Source: Endomychus coccineus
Lineage: Eukaryota > Arthropoda > Insecta > Coleoptera > Endomychidae
NCBI GenBank assembly: GCA_958510875.1
Contig: OY294068.1
Coordinates: forward strand, 164,522,388 to 164,586,387
Reading direction: 5' to 3'
DNA: 64,000 bases
Translations under genes and position numbers: made by a program
Shown: positions 1 through 11,112 of the stretch, one piece after another
Numbering within the stretch: the first letter of the stretch is position 1
Layout: each line of letters starts with the position of its first letter
Notes under the pieces: model-generated
Databases searched by the model: none
What the model saw: only the letters and a program-made list of their open reading frames with translations
What the model was told of the DNA's origin: nothing

Positions 1-329
1 AGTCAACTAAATTATATAAAAAAAATAGATATGTATTTCACTAGAAAAAATCTCTATTTTGAAACGAACGAATAAAAATATTTTATTCTCTTCCATCTCA
101 AGGTTCTAAACGGTTCTCATTCAAAATTCCCTGATGTTAGAATAAAAAAAAAATCTTCTTTTCGTAACGTTATAGCGGGAATTTCAAATTATTATCCGTG
201 ATACGTTTGAATTAAACAATTTTTTTTCTTGTACATAGCATTTTCTTATTAATTCATTTGACTTGATACTATTTTTTTCGTTATAATTTATTTGACTATT
301 GAAACATTGATTTTAACAACTCTTTACAC

Positions 330-805
330 TCGTAATTTTGGCGCAATTCGTATATTTATTAATAAATAATGTATTTATACGAATTCAAAAATTTATCTTT
401 GCATTTTAGAACAATAATAACAATGAAATCGTATTCAAGAGGCCGAAATTGGCTAAAAACGACTATAAACTCGACATTTTGGTCAAATTCGTATAATCAT
501 TAGTAAATAATTTATTTATAACAGTTCAAAAATTAATGTATTCATTTGAAGACCATAATAACAATAAAATCGTACTCAGAAAGTCAAAATTAGCTGAAAA
601 GGACGATAAACTCGACATTTTGATCAAATTCGTATATATAATAATGAACATAATTTGTTTATAACAAATTAGCGGGTATACATGTGACGATAATGACTAC
701 AAAATCGAACTCCATAGGCCAAAATTATTCGAAAACGATCCTAAACTCGTAGTTCTGGTCGAATTCGACTATTTGTTAATAAATAAGTTGCTAATAACAA
801 ATGAA
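330..805. repeat. Degenerate tandem array, ~140-bp unit, ~3.4 copies
   Basis: The phrase 'AATTCGTATA ... TTAATAAATAA ... TTATAAC' recurs near 346, 486, 626 and 763, followed each time by related 'aataacaataaaatcgtactca' and 'gataaactcgacattttg' text. The spacing is about 140 bp. No coding potential is seen. Bases 1-329 hold nothing recognisable. Confidence 0.75.
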
Positions 806-1138
806 GTTAACTCAACTACTTGTTTTATTATTTCCATATGTTCACTGACCAAGAATAGTCTTCACCCGATCATTTCTTATGAATTCTTATGTAATCTTAT
901 AAATACGCTAATTAAATTGTTAATTTAATGCTTATAAACAATCCAAAATTTTGCGCGACCTTAGACGAGGTAGACTTTGTTTATGATAAAATTCCACATT
1001 GTCCCAGCAAAATCGGTCCATTTCCCAAGGATTTCGACCTCAAATAACCATTTGACTGCACTGAGAGTTGAAAGCAGTTGAAGTAAAGGTAGAACGCAAC
1101 CTCATTTGAAATCAATCGGATATTATTTTACACATCTC
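806..1138. other. Unannotated AT-rich stretch
   Basis: No ORF, repeat or structured element was recognised here. Confidence 0.5.
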
Positions 1139-1395
1139 ATGTAGTCAGATAAGTGATACCATACCATAACATACCTAATTGTTCTTACATTTTTTGCCAG
1201 CTATTTCCAAAGGAATGCAACCACACGCATTTTCATATTTTCACTTCCCTCACTATACAATACATACCTCGTAAATAACCTAAGGGAAGTATTGTAATCG
1301 GCCCAAAAAAATTAAAATAACAGTCTATTTTATGCGTTTACTCTATGAGAAATTGTGATAGTTGTGACAGCAGGTGTCAATATAAAACAAGGGTC
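1139..1395. repeat. Dispersed repeat, second copy at 44702-44925
   Basis: The string 'agtcagataagtgatacc', a 'tatttttacttccct' core, 'taagggaagtattg.aatcgg', 'gtctattttatgcgtt' and 'gcaggtgtcaat.taaaac' are shared in the same order and orientation with 44702-44925. The similarity resumes weakly at ~1420 and ~1500-1560, matching ~44985 and ~46480-46510, which suggests that the second copy is interrupted. The class of element is unknown. From 1396 to 1789 I see only this faint continuation. Confidence 0.65.
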
Positions 1396-1789
1396 AGGTA
1401 GTATATCTTAACGTCTTTCATTAGCCGTTTGTAAATCATTTTGAATATATTTTTTATTCCTATAGGCATACATTTGACCCGCAGAAGTGATCGAAGCCTA
1501 TTTTGCTTACAAAAGTGATTGATGTCACATGATCAATCGATAACAGCTTTTTGTTATAATGCTGTAACTCAGAGGACATGCAAATCGCAAATATCGAAAA
1601 ATGTTATTTGTTTTCGATTTACTTTTATTGTTATCTACATAATTTAGAACATTTTATCTACATTTCATGAAATAATATTGTTCGCACTGTACTATTTCTA
1701 CAGATTAAAATATATCCAGCTTGTCGCCTTATGTATGAATACGTAAAATTTCGGGAGTACGAAGGAATCATGATCATATTTTTTACAGT

Positions 1790-1930
1790 TAGCGAAATTT
1801 GAATCCTGTTTTTTTAGCCCGAAATTTCTGACGTGTTCTTGAAATGGAAGTTATGGCCGGTTCTGCCAATGTATATAGCATCATAATCTTTACAATTAAG
1901 TTCATGGACTTTGTATGATCAAGGACTTAA
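1790..1930 (-). pseudogene. Penelope-like element GIY-YIG fragment
   Basis: Read on the minus strand this encodes roughly VHELNCKDYDAIYIGRTG followed by a basic stretch. That matches the start of the GIY-YIG endonuclease domain at the C-terminus of PLE proteins (compare the intact version near 22190-22260). It is short, with stops on both sides, so it is a relic. No reverse-transcriptase portion is recognisable next to it. Confidence 0.45.
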
Positions 1931-2108
1931 TCAATTGTTATTTTTATCACCAATATTCATGGGTTGAGAATATACTTATTGAAATGCGTAGACATCCTCA
2001 ATTCGAAAATTTAGAGAATAGAGTGGTAATGCCTTGGTATTTTGATAACGCTTAGATGGAAAATCACTAATTCGAATAGAAGGAACAATGAGATTTTATT
2101 AGAAAATT

Positions 2109-2114
2109 TTTATT
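2109..2114 (-). terminator. Polyadenylation signal AATAAA
   Basis: A minus-strand AATAAA lies about 80 bases beyond the stop codon of the cuticular-like gene at 2195-2674. It is a plausible 3' end signal for that transcript. Confidence 0.55.
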
Positions 2115-2194
2115 TAACACTTATATCATATAAATACTATCGCAAATTTGAATAAAATTATACAACAGCTACTTCAACTATGAACAGTCGAAGA

Positions 2195-2674
2195 TTACCA
2201 GTAGTTACCGTATCCCAAACGTCCAGCGTGTCCTAAATGTCCAGCGTATCCTGGATGTCCAGCATATCCTAATTGTCCAGCGTATCCCAATTGTCCAGCG
2301 TATCCTGGATGTCCAGCATATCCTAATTGTCCAGCGTATCCTGGATGTCCAGCATATCCTAAATGTCCCAAATGTCCAAGATTTCCTGAATGTACTCCGG
2401 AGTAAGCCAGAGAGGAAGGAACTCCCCACTGAGCACCGTGTAACCTAGCTGCACCCAAATGAGGGATACCGGCAGCCCATGGATCTTGATGACCGGCGTA
2501 TGCGGACCATGGAGATCCAGCGACGTGTGGGTAATGACCAGCTAGTAAAGAGGCATCAGTCAAGACTGGAGTTGAAATATGTTGATGTGAAACGGCTCCG
2601 GTCGAAGGATCGTGAATTGTTGGCGCAGCAGCTACGATGGCCAGAAGAGCAGATAATACTACGAGCTTGAACAT
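2195..2674 (-). CDS. Secreted GYAG-repeat cuticular-like protein, 159 aa
   Basis: The protein opens with a classical signal peptide (MFKLVVLSALLAIVAAA, residues 1-17). A His/Pro/Gly-rich middle region follows. Residues ~97-150 are built from the hexad GYAG[HQ][PL], with seven GYAG units, and the protein ends GYGNYW. Such low-complexity Gly/Tyr proteins are typical of insect cuticle or eggshell; no Rebers-Riddiford chitin-binding domain is visible, so the exact role is unknown. The ORF is a single exon; many insect cuticle genes have an intron within the first few codons, and none is needed here. The start is supported by a TATA box and a TCAGT initiator 33 bases upstream of the ATG. The gene at 23021-23275 is a paralogue with the same start, the same C-terminal motif and an alignable core promoter. 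The nested plus- and minus-strand ORFs over this gene are shadows of the repeat. Confidence 0.85.
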   Translation of the reverse strand: MFKLVVLSALLAIVAAAPTIHDPSTGAVSHQHISTPVLTDASLLAGHYPHVAGSPWSAYAGHQDPWAAGIPHLGAARLHGAQWGVPSSLAYSGVHSGNLGHLGHLGYAGHPGYAGQLGYAGHPGYAGQLGYAGQLGYAGHPGYAGHLGHAGRLGYGNYW

Positions 2675-2701
2675 CTTGAAAACTTAATGGATATCTGTTT
2701 G

Positions 2702-2742
2702 CTAACTGATGCTTTTCTAGTGGAATCATTTGGTTTTATATA
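2702..2742 (-). promoter_or_regulatory. Core promoter: TATA box plus TCAGT initiator
   Basis: On the minus strand TATATAAAA runs 2742-2734, followed by an arthropod-type initiator ATCAGTTAG with the likely +1 A at 2707, 35 bases from the first T of the TATA box. The same arrangement, with identical 35-base spacing and similar intervening sequence, precedes the second cuticular gene at 19281-19319. Confidence 0.8.
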
Positions 2743-2759
2743 CTAAAGAAGATGGTATA

Positions 2760-3160
2760 AATTAGTAACGACCATCTTAATGTGAAGGTGACTAGCTTGA
2801 TGTTCGATTAATGCGATTGAATTATTGTTAAAAGACACATTAATGGAATTCATTATATAATTATATCATAACAGCATTGGCAAGATTCTTGTCTGAATTT
2901 ATCCTGATTTGCATATTTTCAATTATCCCGGAAGTAGGTATGTGGAAAATTTACATTCCGTCAAATATTACTTTCTTATGCTCTAAATATCATATCTTCC
3001 AAACTCAAAATGAATAGTTTTTTGAATAGTATTATGTAACTGTTCAATCTATCAAAAAATATTCCTATTCAAGCTTTTACTCATCAAATATGATTGAATT
3101 CTTAGTTATTCAATGTTAATATCGAAGGAAGTGTTAAAAGGGGTTGAATCTCATAATAAC
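2760..3160. other. Unannotated intergenic stretch
   Basis: Upstream flank of the cuticular gene. No ORF or repeat was recognised. Confidence 0.5.
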
Positions 3161-4438
3161 TGCGAGGGAGAGGTGAAAAATCTCTAAGAAATGAAACAAG
3201 AAGTAATTCATTTGATCAAAACTTATTTTATTTCTCTCCTTGTAGCACGATACACTTCGTCGAACGTTTTCTAATTGTTCTATCCCTTCCATGTAATACA
3301 ATTTCTACAATCCTTCAAAACAGGCGTTTGTTTCAGCAATGACCTAATCGTTGGAGCCAAATCTTTTTCCGCCGACCCATTTCTTCAAGTTTGTGAGTAG
3401 ATAACAATCGCCGGGGGCCAAATCTGAAGAATATGGTGAATGACGAACCAATTCGTTGCATACTACATGCAATTTTGTCATTGCGACTACTGATCTGAGC
3501 GCCGGTGCGTTGTCCTGGTGGAGCACTTTTTTCTTAGCCAAATGCGGCCACTTTTGCTTCAAATCGGCGTCGAATCGAATCGGCTCTTCACAATATACAC
3601 CGGTGACTGTTTTGCCCTCGTCAAGGTTATCAATATGGACGATACCGTGTGCATCCCAAAAAACTGTCGTCATGACTTTGTTGGCCGACAAACCCACTTT
3701 GGCCTTTCTCGGCTTCGATTCGCCACGACAAGTCCAATATTTCGACTATTCTTTGGCCTCTGGTGTCTTGTGATGGATCCATGTTTGATACACGGTTACG
3801 GAATTTCGCAAAAAGTCCTTCTTATTGCTCTTGAACATCGCCAAACACTCCTTCGAAGTTGTTACACGGCCACGCTTGTTGTCAATAGAGAACAAATGCG
3901 GCACTCATCTGACAGATAGCTTTCTCAAATTCAAAAATCTATTCAAAATATTCCGTACCCATTAGATTGAGATGCCTCAACCCCAGCAATCTCGTGCTCT
4001 ACAACTAGCCGATCGTCCAATAATACCATGGATTTTGTCGACGACTTTTGGCGTTGTAACCTCAATTGGACGGCCAGAACGTTCGGCGTCCTTTGTGGTC
4101 ATACTATCATAACGAAAACCAGTAAACCACTCGTGAATCATTCCAATTGATGATGAAGAGTCCCCATAATGTTTAATAAGCGATGCTTTGGTTTGCGTAA
4201 TGTTTTTCCACGCAAGAAAGAATGTTCTATCAAGATGCGAAATTCACTGTTCTCCATGTTTACAAAAATCTTCAAGGTTGCTTGATTTCGATGGGTGTCA
4301 AAACAGAACATAATAACATATCAGTCAGGAAATTTCAATGCGTTCTAGTTAAAGATGCTACATCACAAATTTCACATGAGATTTCTGATTGTGGTGCCAT
4401 CTGCTTTATTTTTCAATGACTTTTCACCTTGAACTCGT
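3161..4438 (-). mobile_element. Mariner copy a, full-length but inactive
   Basis: The terminal repeats read GCGAGGG.GAGGTGAAAAATCT on the left and its degenerate complement at the right. They are shared with copies at 5549, 16025 and 47734. The minus strand encodes a broken mariner transposase. Its helix-turn-helix part (4210-4030) has ERSGRP and TTPKVVDKIH. The catalytic part (3697-3344) has FWDAHGIVHIDNL, HQDNAPA and the YSSDLAPGD motif that carries the last acidic residue of the DD34D triad, followed by KKWVGGKRFGSND. Several stops and frameshifts separate the pieces. The length of ~1.28 kb is normal for a mariner. Confidence 0.85.
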
Positions 4439-5548
4439 CTTTATGTTATAGGGATCATATTATAGCGATCATTATGGTACTTGCTGTTATGGCTGTTAAC
4501 ACGGAGTGTACCATAATTTTCGTTCATGATCCGAATTATATACAAAATTTTATATTCTGGCGTGATTTTTAAAAGAGATTCGATTGCATTTAGAACCTCT
4601 TCGATAGCAATTACTTTCAAGTAGGTACCGTTTCTATTACGCGTGCAAGCTACTAAGATACCATTCATGGATTGTTCATATTCACGACATAACAATATTT
4701 CTTTCTGATGTTTCCGTGAGTGTTTTTGACAAACATGAGCAATTCTAAGGATAGTCTGCCGCCAGAGATTGAAGTAGAACTGAAAACGCAATTTCTGCCC
4801 TTCTTCCAGAAAAACCTAAAAACGTTTTTATGACAAAAGTTATGGTCGGTTCGAATATTGGTGTAATGGGAAGAACGTTGAGAATATCACGCATGAAAAG
4901 GTATTGGTAGCCTATTCTAAGGAATTTTCATAATCATGAACTGTATGGAGTCATTACTTGATAATATTATGTTGTCGATTAGAGAAAATTGTTTTATAAA
5001 AGTAAATATGTCTGATCAATTGCTTTTTCAAAGTGAATCTCATATCAAACGCATATCAAACAAAAAAATCTAGAATAGTGACTAATGAAAATATCACAAA
5101 CTATTTGCTGGAAGCGAAGGACGAAACATTTCTCCTAGTGAGAGAAGCAATAGTAATTGGCATAAATGGTGCTTGCAGAAGAGAAGAATTGAAAACCTGA
5201 GTACAGAAGATGTTCATGACGAAGGCTTGATATTTAGTATCCAAAATAACCAGCGCATTTTTGTTTACTCCTGGGAATATTAGTGGAGTGAACAAGATCC
5301 AACTGATTCAAAAATATGTTGCATTACGACCCAGCAATATGTAAGATTCGCGTTCCAGAAATAACACAGCCATACTTTTGAAAATATGCTCACTAATATA
5401 TTGCTGTTCTATTTTCTGCCTCATGACGAATAATATACAGTCACTGTTTCAGAAAGTCTTCGGCTTCTTTACTAACAGATTCTGGAGTAGATTTTCTCAT
5501 TGTCAAACGTCATGGGGGCTGGAAAAGTAGTAGAGAGGCTGAAGGATA
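4439..5548. other. Unannotated; possible trace of a PLE
   Basis: A minus-strand ORF of 116 codons at 4441-4791 resembles nothing I know. At ~4800-4870 the minus strand reads HYTNIRTDHNF, faintly like the YIGRTGHNF of a PLE GIY-YIG domain. Nothing else is recognisable. Confidence 0.25.
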
Positions 5549-6796
5549 TACGAGGGCAAGGTGAGAAGTCCTTGAAAATGAAACAGATGGCGCCACAATC
5601 GGAAATGCCATGTGAGATTTGTGATTTACCATCTTTAACTAGAACGCATTAAAATTATCAGACTGATATGCTATTTTGTTCTGTTTTGAAACCCATCGAA
5701 AGTAAGCAGCCTTGAAGATTTTTGTGAACATGGAAAGAAGTGAATTTAGCGTCTTCATTATACATTATTTTTTGTTTGGAAAAACCATCACGCAAACCAA
5801 AGCTTCGCTTGTTAGACATCATCATCGATTAGATCGATTTACAAGTGGTTTACTGATTTTCGTTGTGGTAGTATGACCACAAAGAACGTCCAACGTTCTG
5901 GTTGTCCAGTTGAGCTTAGAACTACAAAAATCGTCCATGAAATCCATGGTATGATATTGGATGATCGGCGATTAAAGCGCATGAGGTTGGTGAAGCTATG
6001 AGCATCTCAATCGAACGGGTACCGAAAATTTTGCATACATTTTTGAAGATGGGAGAGCTATTTGCCAACTGGGTGCCGCATTTGCTCTCTGTTGACAACA
6101 AGCGCGACCATGTAACAACTTCAAAGGTGTGTTTGCCGATGTTCAAGCGCAAACACTTTTTGGGCCCTTTCGTAACCGTGGATTTAACATGGATTCATCA
6201 CAAAAGACCAGAGACTAAAGAACAGGCGGAACAGTGAACTTGTTCTGGCAAATCAAAGCCGGAAAAGGCCAAAGTCATGGTGACAGTTTTTTGGAATGCA
6301 CACGGTATCGTCCATATCGATTATACCTCGAAGAAGGCAAAATGATCACCGGCGTATATTATGAAGAGCTGTGAGATATATTCGACGTCGATTTGAAGCG
6401 TAGGCGGCTGCTCTTGACAAAGAAAAGAGTGCTCTTCTACCAGGACAACGCGCCGGCTCACAGGTCCGCAGTCGTAGTGGAAAATTACATGAATTGCGAT
6501 ACGAATTGATTCGTCATCCACCATATTCTCCAGATTTGGTTCCCTGCGATTCTTATCTATTTCCAAACAAACAAATGGCGAAAAGAGATTCGGCTCCAAC
6601 GATAAAGTCATCGCTGAATCAAGCGCCTATTTTGGAGGATTGCCGAAACCCTATTATTTGGAAGGGATCGAAAAATTAGAAAAACGTTGGACGAAGTGTA
6701 TCAGGTTACAAGGAGATTATGTTGAAAAATAAAATTAGTTTGGACCAAATAAATTATTTCTTGTTTCATATTTCAGGAACTCTTCATATATTCCTG
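5549..6796 (+). mobile_element. Mariner copy b, inactive, right end degraded
   Basis: The left end TACGAGGGCAAGGTGAGAAGT follows a TA dinucleotide at 5547-5548. Plus-strand transposase fragments cover the helix-turn-helix and linker (5720-6240) and the catalytic region (6270-6680), including a DSYLFPNKQM-type stretch after HPPYSPDLVPCD. There are multiple frameshifts. The right terminal repeat is recognisable up to 'ttcaggaactcttcat' and then diverges, and it abuts a non-LTR fragment. Confidence 0.8.
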
Positions 6797-6799
6797 CAG

Positions 6800-7310
6800 T
6801 TATTCTTTGCGAAAAATCATCTAACATGGTCAGAGCATATCACGAAAGTTTGCAAACGAGCAAATTTGCAGCTGACCTTACTTAAGGGGTCATTCTTCAC
6901 AGTTTCGTTCAAAACCTTCATGCATCTGTACAAACCATACGTTTGCCCCATCCTTTAATATGCTGGTCCAGTATGAAGTCCAATGCTAGTATCAAAAATA
7001 GCTGGAAGGTGTCCAGAGATTGGCAACAAAGCTTCCCTATGGAGATCTTATTATAGCGTGTCGCATCGTACATCATCTCCTTCCAGATAGCTTATCATAC
7101 CTCCTACTCCTCCAAGTTGACACCAGTCGTCGTGGACACAGCTTGAAATTAGAAAAAGAAAAATTGAAAACCAACATCAGACAATCTTCATTTAGTAATA
7201 GAACTTTTAATGCATGAAATAATTTACATGAACATATTGTTTTCGCATCTCCAGTTAATAAGTTCAAAAATCAACCAGATTCAAGGTTAAAATCCTGCTT
7301 TAAATTTTGT
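6800..7310 (+). pseudogene. Non-LTR retrotransposon ORF2 C-terminus
   Basis: The plus strand encodes HLTWSEHITKVCKRANLQL and ALYKPYVCPIL, then after a frame change the TRRGHSLKLEKEKLKTNIRQ..F..RTFNAWNNL and ASPVNKFKNQLD motifs. This is the usual C-terminal tail that follows the reverse-transcriptase domain in CR1/Jockey-type elements. It is 5' truncated and frameshifted. Confidence 0.7.
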
Positions 7311-7879
7311 GCTGTTTTTCTTTGTGATCCTGCTATTATCTTGATCTGTATCACCGACTACTCTAATAACGAGTATTGTTGCTATTATGGAAACTCGTTT
7401 TATATTTTAATGCTTGTCAAAAATATTTTCATTTATTTTTTCTGAGCTCTTGCCCGTATTTCGTGTTGATGATAATAATAGTATCCTTACCCCGTGTTTG
7501 TTCACCACAAAAAAAACAGAAAATATAAACAAACAATCCAATGCAGCCATTGCGTCAGCGATGAAGAATATCACGTTATACAGTTCTGCTCAATTTTGTT
7601 TGTAATCATTTCAGTTTACTATATTACTCAGTACTATGATAGAATCATTAGAGTACTCAGTCCGCAAAAGTATGTAATTTTGACACTTCCCTTCCCAAGA
7701 ATCTAGATTATTGACACTTAAGTTCACTTATTCCTTCATGCCACGGTTACAATTAGCGAACGATCAGATTAGTTTATCGAATTATTCCAATTATGAAATG
7801 TGGAAAATCTCATATCAATGACAATTCCTCGATTGGATTCCGTATTATACTGGTAGAGTATGTTTTTGATTTAGGATAT
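7311..7879. other. Unannotated stretch
   Basis: Probably the 3' untranslated remnant of the preceding non-LTR fragment, then anonymous AT-rich DNA. The short ORFs here show no recognisable domain. Confidence 0.4.
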
Positions 7880-8060
7880 ATCTACAACAATATTAGTTTT
7901 CATGAAACTGCATCGCTCTTGCTTAGTTCGTTTAGTTTCTATAAGCATTCCCAGACCTTCTTGAAGCCAATTACGTGAGAGCTCAGCGCGTTGAAGGTTA
8001 CTTGACTATTCACGGAAGTCTTTCTATACTGAACTGGACAGGATTGGGTTCCACACTGGT
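7880..8060 (-). pseudogene. RNase H fragment of an R1-like non-LTR element
   Basis: The minus strand reads FNALSSHVIGFKKVWECL.KLNEL. It aligns with NALRPHVISFNMVWEYLQR in the better preserved RNase H relic at 59271-59850. It is short and broken. From 8061 to 8764 nothing further is recognisable. Confidence 0.4.
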
Positions 8061-9259
8061 ACATCATTGTACCATTTAATGGCCTTTCTACTGAGTTTAA
8101 GGATGGTGTCTCTGACCCTTTCGTGTTAAATTATTTATCGAAGACTACCTTTTTCTCAGTTTGCTGATTCATCAAGGACGAACCATACTTACGTTACGTG
8201 ATTCCCTCTCCAATCATTCTATATGTTGTCTTTTTCGCCAAACTCTCCAATACCATAGGGGTGGGGGAGGTTAGGATTATTTCTATAGTAGCCGTTGAGC
8301 TTGTTCCAACAGGGCTCCGTGAAGATAATTTTGACATTCCGATTGCTCGTACGTACTTGAAAATTTGCAAATCGCTTCACAGGATATTTGAACATAGTTA
8401 TTAGTCTTAGTCTTGTAAATGATCTAAGTTAGTTACATCAGAATATAATCAATAAAAGACACATTTTATCAACTATTTTTCAAAATTCACAACGCAGGTT
8501 TATCTTTAAACCGGTTGTTTTCCAAAACGGCTATTTCCAGCGAAAAAAAAACTACGAATACTTTTTGGATGTAAAATTAAATGTAGAATAAGTCTTTATA
8601 GTCAAAAATTACATACAGTGTGACACAAAAAAGTTATGGTTATTTCAATTCAGGTATAACACCGTATGTGGCGCCCTATAACATTAAATAAATATTTGAG
8701 TTTCTCATCATTAATAGTCCCAATATCCCGAATTTCGTCAATTTGCCATGTTATTGAACAAAAATACAGGGTGTCACAGGTTTTAGTAGTAGAACTTCAA
8801 CAGTCGATAGAAAATTCGATTTTGAGAAAAAATTTCCCATTGACATATATGCACAGACGCTTAGTTTTTGAGATACAGGGTGTCGGAATTGAAAAAGAAA
8901 TTTCGTTTTTTGTTCATATCTCCGGAACCTTTCATCGTACAGAAAACAGCTGTTGCAAGCATTTTCTACTCATAGTAAGCTATGTTCTGTGTGATGAAAA
9001 TTTTAGGCTATGGCATAGCTTTTTTCGCTGGCTTTGGGCGCGGCGACCGAATCAAGAAATTCCGTAACGAAAATAACCTAACACCCCCCACTCCGCCCAC
9101 CATGTAGCTCGGCCGAGCGTTCGCTCAACGTGTATGTATATGGTACAACTGTACGAAGCTCGCACGGATCGAGACGAGCTGCTCCGAAATCGGACGAATA
9201 CGTAAGCAGCTGTTTGTGAGAAAGTATATAGGTGTATAGGTATCTATCATATCTTTATA

Positions 9260-9862
9260 ATGCCACAGCCACCGCATGTGCGCGTAAGTATACTTGTAGG
9301 AATATATACTGTTGTAGATACTGTTCCAAAAGATGGGGTAGCTATTTACCAAAATAATAATAATGTTAATAATATTATGACTCCGAATATTGAAATAAAT
9401 ATTGCACACGTAAGCGATGTAAACGTTAGGCCCTCATGTGTTGAAGATATTTGTGCGTGCTCATGCAAACTTAGAAATGGCCTACACATAGTCATAGTAG
9501 CAATTTACATTTATCCGAATCCAAAATTGGACGAGGTAGAGCATTTCATGCATCGCACTTTACTGGAGTACACTGAAGAAGGGTCGAAAATACTTGGTAC
9601 AAATGGTAATAAATTTCCACTTATCTTGGCTGGCGATTTCAACATCAACTTCGCCGATAAAAAATCAGAGCGGTTGACAACTTTTCTTTCGGAAAAATTG
9701 AATTTGAAAATGAATAATGATCCACAAGAATCCACAACAAAATATGGGACCACCATTGACGCGGTATTTTCCAGATATTTAGAGGATATCAAGTCTCAAA
9801 CTTATGTTTCTTATTTCAGTTACCATAAACCTATAGTTTCAATGATAAAAATTCCTGAATAA
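9260..9862 (+). CDS. Endonuclease/exonuclease/phosphatase-fold protein fragment, 200 aa
   Basis: The C-terminal two thirds of an APE-like endonuclease are visible: DGVAIYQNN (residues ~25-33), IVIVAIYIYPN (~77-87), the LILAGDFNINF motif (~121-131) with its catalytic Asp and Asn, TTIDAVFSR (~164-172) and YFSYHKPIVSMI at the end. The terminal motif that is SDH in active enzymes reads SYH. The N-terminal third, with the catalytic Glu, is missing. From memory, similar ORFs in arthropods accompany PIF1-like helicase genes of Helitron-type elements; no helicase is present in the window. The frame is open throughout, and it sits inside a TIR-bounded element. It is probably a mobile-element cargo fragment rather than a host gene. 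Confidence 0.6.
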   Translation: MPQPPHVRVSILVGIYTVVDTVPKDGVAIYQNNNNVNNIMTPNIEINIAHVSDVNVRPSCVEDICACSCKLRNGLHIVIVAIYIYPNPKLDEVEHFMHRTLLEYTEEGSKILGTNGNKFPLILAGDFNINFADKKSERLTTFLSEKLNLKMNNDPQESTTKYGTTIDAVFSRYLEDIKSQTYVSYFSYHKPIVSMIKIPE

Positions 9863-10036
9863 CCTACATGTATTGTAAGATAATAAAAATATTTTAAACG
9901 ATATTAACTTCTCATTTATTCAATAAAAGAAAAAAGTTGTTGTATTATCGGTCATCACCCTCAAAAAGTGTAATTTGAATTAATATCGAAGAAAAAAAAT
10001 ACTGCATAAATAAAAAATAAATAAATAATTATAATT

Positions 10037-10596
10037 GCGAGCATTTTCTACTCATAGTAAGCTATGTTCAGTGTGATAAACAAATTTTTTTTAGGCATAA
10101 TTGGTGAAGATTTGAACGGGTAGTGTGTGTTTTTCTCCCAAACTTATACGCCACTGGAAAAAGTACAGTTTTGAGACAACCAGTTGAACCGCCAATGTTT
10201 TCTACACAAAAAAGGTACTCTGGTCATAAGCTCTAAAGTAGACCGATTTCGAGAAAAATCAACTTTTATGTTCAAAAACATGGCTAAGTCTTACTAATTA
10301 TACAAAATTTATTCAAACGTTGGAAAAAGTAACAAAACCAAAAAATTTACCATGTTTTTCAACATAAAAGTTGAGTTTTCTCGAAAACGGTCATGTTTAG
10401 AGCTTATGACTACTGGTACCCCTTTTGTGTAGAAAACATTGTCGGTTCAAATGGTTGTCTCAAAACCGTACTTTTTTCAGTGGCGTAGAAGTTGGGGAGA
10501 AAACACACACTACCCGTTCAAATCTTCACCAATTATGCCTAAAAAAAAATTGTTTATCACACTGAACATAGCTTACTATGAGTAGATAATGCTCGC
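10037..10596. repeat. Near-perfect 560-bp palindrome
   Basis: Arms of ~245 bp (10037-~10280 and ~10350-10596) flank a ~70-bp centre. Shared blocks include 'actcatagtaagctatgtt', 'gaacgggtagtgtgtgttt' and 'agttttgagacaacca'. This looks like a foldback/MITE unit inserted in the element at 8765-10777. Confidence 0.85.
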
Positions 10597-10777
10597 AAAA
10601 GCTGTTTTCTGTACAATGAACGGCTCCGGAGATATTCGCAAAGAACAATTTTTTTTGTCAATTTCAACTCTCATAAACTAAGCGTCTGTGCATATATGTT
10701 AATAGGAACTTTTTACTCAAAATCAAATTTTCTATCGACTGTTTAAATTCTACTACCAAAACCTGTGACACCCTGTA

Positions 10778-11112
10778 TAATAAAAAATGAGATAATTTTT
10801 TTTTGACGCCCTGTAGGTATCTCAAGAACCGTTGCGGAGCCATGTGCATACGAACTTTTCATCTCAAATTAGTCAAATATTCATCTTTCAAACTTCGTAC
10901 AAGTACTTTATAAATATCCTGTACATTAGATATTTAGCCATTCACCAAATTATCAAATGTATTAGGGGGTTTGATTTGAATTTCATGCGAATACCAACGA
11001 TTTAGGTATAGATGATAATTAGTCAAGACATATTTACATCACAGAGTTGATTTCTGGCTAGTCTAGTTATGACGTTAGTAAATGCTTAATATTCTACTGG
11101 AAAACAAAGGCG
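10778..11112. other. Unannotated; possible upstream region of the exon at 11113
   Basis: No ORF is seen. A trace of another 'gacgccctgta' repeat end lies at ~10806. No TATA box is obvious. Confidence 0.3.

Larger units (their letters stand above)
8765..10777. mobile_element. TIR element with TACAGGGTGTCACAGG ends carrying an endonuclease ORF
   Basis: TACAGGGTGTCACAGGTTTT at the left is mirrored at the right (ends at 10777). The inverted similarity runs ~215 bp inward, through a shared 'cagacgcttagtttttgaga' block and 'actcatagtaagctatgtt'. TA flanks both ends. Inside are an endonuclease-like ORF (9260-9862) and a 560-bp palindrome (10037-10596) whose outer sequence repeats the inner part of the TIR, so at least two related elements are nested here. 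No transposase is visible. Parts of the palindrome and of the 9000-9060 GC-rich segment recur in the insertion at 40889-41345. Confidence 0.65.

Noticed and set aside
330..805. CRISPR-like array
   Set aside because: Repeats are long, degenerate and without unique spacers; the DNA is clearly eukaryotic.
2205..2429. Second minus-strand ORF (74 aa, Trp/Arg/Ile-rich)
   Set aside because: It is the out-of-frame reading of the GYAG repeat of the cuticular-like gene.
2479..2670. Plus-strand ORF over the cuticular-like gene
   Set aside because: Shadow of the real minus-strand coding sequence; no domain.
4441..4791. 116-codon minus-strand ORF
   Set aside because: No start context, homologue or domain recognised; AT-rich DNA easily yields this length. 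Left as unannotated.
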